From: Treponema sp.
GTDB taxonomy: Bacteria > Spirochaetota > Spirochaetia > Treponematales > Treponemataceae
Length of the DNA: 19,605 bases
Direction of reading: 5' to 3'
Assembly: GCA_017963165.1 (NCBI GenBank)
Contig: JAGCTZ010000127.1
Span: forward strand, 1 to 19,605
Shown: positions 13,980 through 19,605 of the stretch, one piece after another
How the letters are laid out: each line of letters begins with the position of its first letter
Numbering within the stretch: position 1 is the stretch's first letter
The notes under the pieces: generated by a model
What the model saw: the letters and a program-made list of their open reading frames with translations, nothing else
Database searches by the model: none
Told to the model about the DNA's origin: nothing
Made by a program: the position numbers and the translations under genes

Positions 13980-14687
13980 CTATAAAGATTTAATCCATTC
14001 AGAAGGCTCTGGGATTTCGAACTTCATTTGTTCGTGGGTAAAAGGATGGACAAACTCAAGGGTGCAGGCGTGAAGACACAGGCGGTTGAAGGGATTTGTG
14101 TGGGCGCGATGATCTTTATCGCCGGCAAGCGGATAACCGTATGCTGCTAAATGGGCACGTATTTGATTTTTCTTGCCGGTATCCAAAGACAATTCAAACA
14201 AAGCGTAGCGGCTGCCCTGCTTTATGATTTTATAATGTGTTCTGGCAGGTGTGGTCCCTTGCCGACCTGTGGTCCCTGAGCCTGTCGAAGGGACATACCC
14301 CACATGATGCTTATTAAACGAAAGATTATCATTTATCCATCCTTCATTTGGGTCTGGTAACGATGGAAACTTACTGCCGGCTCGTGGTACTTCTGCAAGC
14401 GCATGATACAATCGTTCTGTTACAATTTTGTGCCAGCCGTCCATAATTTTTTTCTGAGCATTCTGCGAAAGTGCAAACATCATAACACCACTTGTATCGC
14501 GGTCAAGTCTGTGAACAGCAAATGGTCTGTGATGAGAATTTGCTTTTCCCTGTCTACGTAAAATATCTTCCAGAATAGATTGAGCAGTTTTTCCCTTAAA
14601 ACCCGGGAAAGGAACACTCAAAAGTCCTGATGGTTTATTAATCACTGCGATATACTGGTCTATAAAAAGAATATCTATAAAAGACAT
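13980..14687 (-). CDS. RluA-family pseudouridine synthase with an in-frame repeat insertion
   Basis: 235 residues. The family isomerises uridine in rRNA or tRNA. The catalytic motif HRLDRDTSG carries the nucleophilic Asp. INKPSGLLSVP precedes it, and the later conserved blocks ARTHYKII, LDTGKKNQIRAHLAAYGYPLAGD and RLCLHA are all present, so the fold appears complete. There is no S4 domain. Between HHVGYV and PARTHYKII lies PSTGSGTTGRQGTT, translated from a dispersed palindrome (14250-14294), in frame and without a stop. The target base cannot be told from sequence. The ATG follows a -10-like box by 6 nt with no ribosome-binding site. It is divergent from the esterase gene. Confidence 0.85.
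   Translation of the reverse strand: MSFIDILFIDQYIAVINKPSGLLSVPFPGFKGKTAQSILEDILRRQGKANSHHRPFAVHRLDRDTSGVMMFALSQNAQKKIMDGWHKIVTERLYHALAEVPRAGSKFPSLPDPNEGWINDNLSFNKHHVGYVPSTGSGTTGRQGTTPARTHYKIIKQGSRYALFELSLDTGKKNQIRAHLAAYGYPLAGDKDHRAHTNPFNRLCLHACTLEFVHPFTHEQMKFEIPEPSEWIKSL
14250..14294. repeat. Dispersed GTCCCTGAGCCTGTCGAAGG repeat embedded in a coding frame
   Basis: GTCCCT (14272-14277) and AGGGAC (14289-14294) form a hairpin around GAGCCTGTCGA. Just to the left, TGTGGTCCCT occurs twice (14250-14259 and 14268-14277), 18 bp apart. The palindrome belongs to the TTCGACAGGCTCAGGGAC type seen between genes in many bacteria. A diverged copy lies at 17283-17304. Here it is translated inside the pseudouridine synthase. 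Confidence 0.75.
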
Positions 14688-14693
14688 AGTATA

Positions 14694-14728
14694 ATAATAG
14701 TGAAAGAATTATTTTTTTGGAATATAAT
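14694..14728. promoter_or_regulatory. Back-to-back promoters of the pseudouridine synthase and esterase genes
   Basis: Plus strand: GTGAAA (14700-14705), 17 bp, TATAAT (14723-14728), start near 14735 for the esterase gene. Minus strand: TATTAT (14699-14694), 6 nt before the synthase ATG, with only a weak TTCCAA at -35 (14722-14717). The esterase -35 abuts the synthase -10, so polymerases would compete. The synthase mRNA would be leaderless. Confidence 0.5.
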
Positions 14729-14753
14729 TAACAAAAGAAAAAGGAAATCAAAA

Positions 14754-15875
14754 ATGAAAGACAAAGAAGCAATTCTAAAATTTTATCAGGAAAACATTTA
14801 CGGAATCTGGAGGACAGGCGAAAAAGTCTCTTACAACATAGAAGACATTCCTTCCGGAACTCCACTTAACATAAACATTCCATGGGTTAAGGTGCCGCAG
14901 GAATATACAGAGCAGGCAAGAAAAGTACTTAACATAAATGTCTGCCATAACAATAAAATAGTTTCTTTTTCAATTACAGTTTATCTTCCACAAAATATTC
15001 AGACCTCTGTACCATTTATTGTTTCGTTTCATCCAATAGAACCGCTGGCACTAGCTTTGAATAAAGGTTATGCAATGCTTGTTTTTACCGATTTCTGTCT
15101 GAACATAGCAAGCGACAACAACGAACGCAAAGGCCTTTTCTACGAGCTTTATCCTTACAGCAAAGAACCACAATCACAAACTGGCGTCCTTATGGCCTGG
15201 GCTTGGGCTGCTTCAAAAGTTCTTGATGCGCTTTATAATGGTGCTGCTAAAGAACTTGGATTAAATCCTGACAATTCAATTATCACAGGGGTTTCACGCT
15301 GGGGAAAAGCTGCAGCAGTCTGCGGAGCTTTTGAATCAAGATTCAAAATGACAGCACCTTCCTGTTCCGGAGCAGGTGGTCTTGCGCTTTTTGATTATAA
15401 ATCAGAAGGAAAAACCTATGACTTTTCTTCTAAAGGTGGTGACGCTTCTTACACCTACGGCAAAAATGAACCGCTAGGGGCCCTTCAATCAAAAGACGAA
15501 CAGGGCTGGTTTATTGATAAATTTCTTGAATACAAAGCCGAAAGCGAAATCCCAATTAATCAGGAAAACCTTATAAATTTATGTGCAGACAAAAATCGTT
15601 ATTATTTTATGATTGCTTCCTGCATCGGTGAAGACTGGGTAAACGGACCAGCTATGTGGGAATGTATAAAACGTGCAGAAACTTATTACAGACAAAAAGG
15701 TCTTTCGCAAAATCTTGCAGCAAACATTCATTTGCAGGGACACGCAGTTTTACAGGAAGACATGGATAAACTCACAGACTACTTTACATTAATGACACAA
15801 AATAAAGAGCTTACAAAAGAACTTGAACAACTTACAGATTTTTCACGAAAGGAATTCCAGGAAAAGAATTCATAA
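14754..15875 (+). CDS. CE15-like glucuronoyl esterase, cytoplasmic
   Basis: 373 residues from the ATG at 14754, chosen because AAGGAAA lies about 7 nt upstream and a promoter lies before it. An in-frame GTG at 14700 is the promoter's -35 and is rejected. The alpha/beta-hydrolase core shows GVLMAWAWAASKVLDAL, then the nucleophile motif GVSRWGKAA with Ser181, then SCSGAGG. These match carbohydrate esterase family 15, which cleaves ester bonds between glucuronic acid on xylan and lignin alcohols. The likely catalytic His is in HLQGHAV near the C-terminus. The residue before SGAGG is Cys where family members I recall often have Glu or Gln, so the acid residue is uncertain. No signal peptide, so substrates would be imported fragments. 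The gene converges with the phosphatase gene with 3 bp between stops. Confidence 0.78.
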   Translation: MKDKEAILKFYQENIYGIWRTGEKVSYNIEDIPSGTPLNINIPWVKVPQEYTEQARKVLNINVCHNNKIVSFSITVYLPQNIQTSVPFIVSFHPIEPLALALNKGYAMLVFTDFCLNIASDNNERKGLFYELYPYSKEPQSQTGVLMAWAWAASKVLDALYNGAAKELGLNPDNSIITGVSRWGKAAAVCGAFESRFKMTAPSCSGAGGLALFDYKSEGKTYDFSSKGGDASYTYGKNEPLGALQSKDEQGWFIDKFLEYKAESEIPINQENLINLCADKNRYYFMIASCIGEDWVNGPAMWECIKRAETYYRQKGLSQNLAANIHLQGHAVLQEDMDKLTDYFTLMTQNKELTKELEQLTDFSRKEFQEKNS

Positions 15876-15878
15876 AAA

Positions 15879-17174
15879 TTATTTCTTGCGGAGGATGACA
15901 AGGGTTTTATCATCCTCGGGTTCAACTTTTCCGGCAAACTCAGACAGTTCGTCAAAAAGCATTACAAGCTGTTCTTCTGCAGAAAAACCGGCAGACTTCT
16001 TAAATGACTGAAACAGTCTTTCATAACCAAAAGCTTCCTTTTCATCATTTTCACAGTCTACAATTCCATCGGTGTATAATATCAGCTCATCACCTTTTTC
16101 CATTGTAAATCTAAGCGAATCATAAGTAGAAGGAAAATTGCTTATTCCTATTGCGCCAAAAGCCTTTTCAGAGTTTTCTATAAAATCAATTATATTTCCT
16201 TTATTTCTATATAGCAAAGGACGCTGGTGCCCGGAATTAACAAGCTCTATTTCATTTCCATTACAACGCAAAAGGATTCCCGTAATGTAATTGTCAATTC
16301 CGCCCTTCTCTGTTATAAAACGTTCATTTATCTTTTTTACAGTTTCTTCCATAGAAAGATTATTACATTCATAGAACTCCTGCATAATTATGTTTTTTGC
16401 AAGCAGTGAAAGAATTCCAGAAGAAATACCGTGCCCCGAAATATCAAAAATTCCGGCTCCACACAGAGCGTTACTATCCTTTTCTTTTGAAGGATAAAAA
16501 TCATATAAGTCACCGGAAACTCCCGCCATAGGAACACAACGACACGCAATTTCCCAATCCGAAAAATGCGAATAATCCTGATTAAAAAAAGTTTTTTGAA
16601 TTAAAGCCGCCTGCTGTATTTCTGTAGCAAGCAGATCCTTCTGATGATTCAAATCTTTTTCTGTAGATAAAATACGATGTTTTAAAAAGGCAGCAAATAA
16701 GAAATCAACCAGATATATAAGAGGAAACCTTGTTTCAAAAGTTTTGCTGTAATCGTAAACAAAATTATTTAAGGGAGTCCACATACCAAGCATCAGTATA
16801 AAAAAAACTCTGGAATTAATAATGAAAAAACTTTTATATGGAAGGACATAAACCGTAAAAAGAGGAATTATAGTCATCCAAATAATACCAAAACCTTCGG
16901 TACCGCCATCAATAAGAAAATCAAGCGTAAGAAAAGCAACAATCATGTAAGAACAGGCATAAAAAGGACCAAGGCGCTTTGTAATATTTATATGAGCAAA
17001 GACACCCAGCATAACCATTCCATAGGAAAAAGAAATAATGACCATTCTCCAGTTAGAATCTTTTAAACAAATTATGGTCATTAAAATACCCTCTAATCCT
17101 ATAAGAAGAGAGATAAACCAGGCCATTTGAAAATCTTTGCCGCGTGATAAGAATTCTTTTTTAAGACTGTTCAT
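15879..17174 (-). CDS. Membrane-anchored SpoIIE/RsbU-type PP2C serine phosphatase
   Basis: 431 residues. About six membrane segments occupy residues 15-165, beginning MAWFISLLIGLEGILMTIIC. A short helical linker (KDLNHQKDLLATEIQQAALIQ) leads to a SpoIIE phosphatase domain with metal-binding motifs in order: VSGDLYDFY, FDISGHG, LYTDGI and DDKTLVIL. All the aspartates expected for catalysis are present. Such proteins dephosphorylate anti-sigma-factor antagonists in partner-switching systems. No antagonist or anti-sigma gene is next to it. The membrane region does not match a ligand-binding domain I recognise. A TGTTATAAT extended -10 precedes the ATG, leaving a leader of about 9 nt with no ribosome-binding site. 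Confidence 0.9.
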   Translation of the reverse strand: MNSLKKEFLSRGKDFQMAWFISLLIGLEGILMTIICLKDSNWRMVIISFSYGMVMLGVFAHINITKRLGPFYACSYMIVAFLTLDFLIDGGTEGFGIIWMTIIPLFTVYVLPYKSFFIINSRVFFILMLGMWTPLNNFVYDYSKTFETRFPLIYLVDFLFAAFLKHRILSTEKDLNHQKDLLATEIQQAALIQKTFFNQDYSHFSDWEIACRCVPMAGVSGDLYDFYPSKEKDSNALCGAGIFDISGHGISSGILSLLAKNIIMQEFYECNNLSMEETVKKINERFITEKGGIDNYITGILLRCNGNEIELVNSGHQRPLLYRNKGNIIDFIENSEKAFGAIGISNFPSTYDSLRFTMEKGDELILYTDGIVDCENDEKEAFGYERLFQSFKKSAGFSAEEQLVMLFDELSEFAGKVEPEDDKTLVILRKK

Positions 17175-17189
17175 GATAATTGATAAGAA

Positions 17190-17198
17190 ATTATAACA
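17190..17198 (-). promoter_or_regulatory. Extended -10 promoter for the SpoIIE-type phosphatase gene
   Basis: Minus strand TGTTATAAT, 15 nt before the ATG at 17174. No good -35 is seen. Predicted leader is about 9 nt and contains no Shine-Dalgarno sequence. Confidence 0.5.
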
Positions 17199-17238
17199 TA
17201 AGTTTTGGCAAAAATAAAATGAAAAGTGTCGAGGGCAT

Positions 17239-17270
17239 AAAAAAACGCCGCTTTTTTCAAAGCGACGTTT
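17239..17270 (-). terminator. Rho-independent terminator of pflB
   Basis: On the minus strand AAACGTCGCTTT (17270-17259) pairs with AAAGCGGCGTTT (17254-17243), twelve pairs with one G-U, around a 4-nt loop, followed by a T-run. It lies about 60 bp after the pflB stop. Confidence 0.85.
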
Positions 17271-17282
17271 CTTTTATGAGGG

Positions 17283-17304
17283 CCCTTCGAGAGCCTCAGG
17301 GACC
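17283..17304. repeat. Second, diverged copy of the TTCGACAGGCTCAGG-type repeat
   Basis: The 22 bases match the copy inside the pseudouridine synthase at 20 positions. The two differences, C to G and G to C, lie three bases apart. A partial echo, CAGCTCAGGAACC, follows at 17311-17323. The repeat lies between the pflB stop codon and its terminator. Confidence 0.65.
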
Positions 17305-17330
17305 CCAATTCAGCTCAGGAACCCCGATGA

Positions 17331-19605
17331 TTACAAAGATGCGTGACAGGTACGAGCGATAACGTCGTCCTGCTGTTCCTTTGTAAGGTTGATGAAGCGT
17401 ACTGCATAACCAGATACACGAACTGTGAAGTTAGCATATTCAGGTTTTTCAGGGTGAGCCTGGCAGTCCTTGAGCTTTTCAACGCCGAATACGTTTACGT
17501 TCAGGTGGTGAGCACCCTTAGAGAAGTATCCGTCAAGAACGTTTACAAGGTTAGAAACGCGCTCGTTTTCATCGTGTCCAAGAGCAGAAGGGTTGATTGT
17601 CTGTGTGTTAGAAATACCATCAAGTGAGTACTTGTATGGAACCTTAGCAACAGAGTTCAAAGACTTGATAAGCCCCTTTGTTTCTGCACCGTAAGATGGA
17701 GAAGCTCCTGGAGAGAATGGAGCGTGAGCTGGACGTCCGTTAGGAAGAGCACCAGTAGCCTTACCGTATACAACGTTAGAAGTAATAGTAAGGATAGAAG
17801 TTGTAGGCTCTGCGTTGCGGTATGTCGGGTGCTTCTTTACTTTACCAATGAAAGTCTTGAGCAACCATACTGCAATTTCGTCTGCACGGTCATCATCCTG
17901 TCCGTAACGTGGGAAGTCACCTTCGATCTGGAAGTCATAAGCCATATTTGGAGCAAAGATCTTGTTGCCCTTCTTGTCTGTGATGTTGATATCACGGCGG
18001 AGAACCTTAACCTTTGCATATTTGATAGCAGAAAGAGAATCAACTACGTGAGAGAAACCTGCAATACCGGTAGCAAATGTACGGCGTACGTTTGTATCAA
18101 TAAGAGCAAGTTCTGCAGCTTCGTAGTAGTATTTATCATGCATGTAGTGAATGAGGTTCAATGTATTTACATAAAGGTCACACAACCACTCGAGCATGAT
18201 GTCGTACTTCTTCATTACTTCATCATAGTCAAGATATTCAGATGTGATTGGAGCGATCTCTGGACCAACCTGTACACCAGGTGTAAGACCAGCTTCTTCA
18301 TCCTTACCACCGTTGATAGCGTAAAGCAAAGCCTTAGCAAGGTTAGCGCGGGCACCAAAGAACTGCATTTCTTTTCCAGTCTGTGTAGCAGATACACAAC
18401 AGCAGATTGAGTAGTCATCACCCCAGATTGGGCGCATGATGTCGTCGTTCTCGTACTGGATAGAAGATGTATCAATAGAAATCTTTGCAGCATAGCGGCG
18501 GAAGTTTTCTGGGAGTCTCTTTGAGTAAAGAACAGTGATGTTTGGCTCAGGGCTTGGTCCCATGTTTTCCAATGTGTGGAGGAAGCGGAAGTCGTTCTTT
18601 GTAACCTGAGCGCGTCCGTCCTGTCCAAGTCCACCTACTTCCAGAGTAGCCCATACAGGGTCACCAGAGAAGAGCTGGTTATATGATTCGATACGAGCAA
18701 AGCGTACCATACGGAACTTCATAACGATATGGTCAACAAGTTCCTGTGCTTTTTCTTCTGTAAGGATGCCCTTCTTAAGGTCACGTTCGATGTAGATGTC
18801 GAGGAATGTAGAAACACGACCAACAGACATAGCAGCACCGTTCTGAGTCTTAATAGCAGCAAGGTAACCAAAGTACAACCACTGGAAAGCTTCCTTAGCA
18901 GTTGTAGCTGGCTTAGAAATATCATAGCCATAAAGAGCAGCCATAGCCTTAATGCCTTTAAGAGCATTAATCTGGTCTGTAAGCTCTTCGCGCTGACGGA
19001 TAATGTCTTCTGTCATTGTTCCGTTACCGTAGTTGAGCTTGTCCTCTTCCTTGCATTTGATAAGGTAATCAATACCATAAAGAGCAACACGGCGGTAGTC
19101 ACCAACAATACGACCACGACCGTATGTATCTGGAAGTCCAGTCAAAATATGAGCTGAACGAGCCTTGCGGATCTCAGGAGTGTAAACATCAAATACACCC
19201 TGGTTATGAGTCTTGTGATATTCTGTAAAGATTTTGTGGAGTTCTTCGTTTCTCTTGTAGCCGTACATTTCGCAAGACTGCTCTGCCATGTTAATTCCAC
19301 CAAATGGCATGAATGCACGCTTCAAAGGTTTGTCTGTCTGAAGACCTACAACCTGCTCAAGTTCCTTTCCTTCAGGGCAGATGTAAGCTGCTGGGTGTGA
19401 TGTAAGACCTGATACAACATCAGTATCCATATCAAGAACACCACTTCTTTCTTTTCCATCCAGACCTACAGAAACCTTTTCATGTTCAGCCTTCTGCAAT
19501 TTCTGGAGCTCATCAAAAAGCTTGTTAGTAGCTGCAGTAGGACCAGCCAGGAAAGACTGATCTCCATCATACTCTGTATAGTTAGCCTGAATAAAGTCGC
19601 GAACG
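17331..19605 (-). CDS. pflB: Pyruvate formate-lyase (formate C-acetyltransferase), 5' end outside window
   Basis: The frame is open to the window edge and its first visible residues, [21 protein letters not shown], match the start of PFL, so only a few codons are missing. A TTG at 19497-19499 is internal, not the start. PFL converts pyruvate and CoA to acetyl-CoA and formate. The thiyl-radical cysteines are in [13 protein letters not shown] (codons 18396-18404), a triple Cys where E. coli has a pair. [15 protein letters not shown] follows. The glycyl-radical loop RVSGYAVRF has its Gly codon at 17409-17411. Codon use is strongly biased and uniform, as in highly expressed genes. A terminator follows. 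Its activase gene pflA is separate, upstream in window coordinates. Confidence 0.97.
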   Translation of the reverse strand, partial: VRDFIQANYTEYDGDQSFLAGPTAATNKLFDELQKLQKAEHEKVSVGLDGKERSGVLDMDTDVVSGLTSHPAAYICPEGKELEQVVGLQTDKPLKRAFMPFGGINMAEQSCEMYGYKRNEELHKIFTEYHKTHNQGVFDVYTPEIRKARSAHILTGLPDTYGRGRIVGDYRRVALYGIDYLIKCKEEDKLNYGNGTMTEDIIRQREELTDQINALKGIKAMAALYGYDISKPATTAKEAFQWLYFGYLAAIKTQNGAAMSVGRVSTFLDIYIERDLKKGILTEEKAQELVDHIVMKFRMVRFARIESYNQLFSGDPVWATLEVGGLGQDGRAQVTKNDFRFLHTLENMGPSPEPNITVLYSKRLPENFRRYAAKISIDTSSIQYENDDIMRPIWGDDYSICCCVSATQTGKEMQFFGARANLAKALLYAINGGKDEEAGLTPGVQVGPEIAPITSEYLDYDEVMKKYDIMLEWLCDLYVNTLNLIHYMHDKYYYEAAELALIDTNVRRTFATGIAGFSHVVDSLSAIKYAKVKVLRRDINITDKKGNKIFAPNMAYDFQIEGDFPRYGQDDDRADEIAVWLLKTFIGKVKKHPTYRNAEPTTSILTITSNVVYGKATGALPNGRPAHAPFSPGASPSYGAETKGLIKSLNSVAKVPYKYSLDGISNTQTINPSALGHDENERVSNLVNVLDGYFSKGAHHLNVNVFGVEKLKDCQAHPEKPEYANFTVRVSGYAVRFINLTKEQQDDVIARTCHASL

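Noticed and set aside
14700..14753. GTG start adding 18 residues to the CE15-like protein
   Set aside because: That GTG forms part of the -35 box, the ATG at 14754 has a good ribosome-binding site, and the extension is not family-like.
17724..18410. Long plus-strand frame opposite pflB
   Set aside because: Antisense shadow of the biased pflB codon usage, with no start signals and no domain.
19497..19499. TTG as the start codon of pflB
   Set aside because: The frame continues upstream with residues that match the conserved PFL N-terminus, so the gene simply runs off the window.

Overview
The window looks like a chromosomal segment of a low-GC, host-associated spirochaete, most likely a gut or rumen Treponema. 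This is inferred from several things together. There is a DUF1566-type surface-protein domain of the kind expanded in treponemes, a sugar ABC transporter beside a GH94 disaccharide phosphorylase, fermentative pyruvate formate-lyase with its activase, and AT-rich intergenic DNA carrying several unrelated palindromic repeat families. No rRNA, tRNA or CRISPR array was seen. The species cannot be fixed from the sequence alone.

Layout. (1) 1-2250 is accessory, decaying DNA. It starts with about 590 bp of non-coding repeat-rich sequence, including an array of four palindromic units with identical geometry. Next come a 5'-truncated DUF1566 gene, a HepT/MntA (HEPN/MNT) toxin-antitoxin pair in which both genes carry frameshifts, and two short palindromic elements. 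(2) 2253-8591, minus strand, is a glycan-uptake locus transcribed right to left: lipoprotein sugar-binding protein, two permeases, a terminator, then a separately promoted DUF2007 membrane protein and a GH94 cellobiose-phosphorylase-like enzyme. No ABC ATPase is present, so a shared ATPase elsewhere probably powers the importer. (3) 8929-11178, plus strand, is a membrane-bound sensor with a degenerate GGDEF domain and an apparently intact EAL c-di-GMP phosphodiesterase domain. It converges on gatB (11187-12722, minus). (4) 12782-13896 holds pflA between two different structured repeat elements. (5) 13980-17174 holds an RluA-like pseudouridine synthase containing an in-frame repeat insertion, a divergent CE15-like glucuronoyl esterase with no signal peptide, and a membrane SpoIIE-type phosphatase. 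(6) 17331 to the right edge is pflB, cut at its 5' end by the window.

How the genes fit together. Imported beta-glucosides would be phosphorolysed in the cytoplasm by the GH94 enzyme, saving ATP. An intracellular CE15-like esterase would fit further processing of plant-wall fragments. Pyruvate would be fermented through PflB, activated by PflA from a separate nearby gene. The EAL protein and the SpoIIE phosphatase suggest local signalling inputs, but nothing ties them directly to the sugar genes.

The most unusual signals are the four-unit palindrome array, the repeat embedded in the pseudouridine synthase frame, the frameshifts at the HepT active-site motif, the 171-bp palindrome beside the pflA promoter, the heptad-flanked element that supplies the pflA stop codon, and three promoters placed so close to start codons that leaderless mRNAs are likely.
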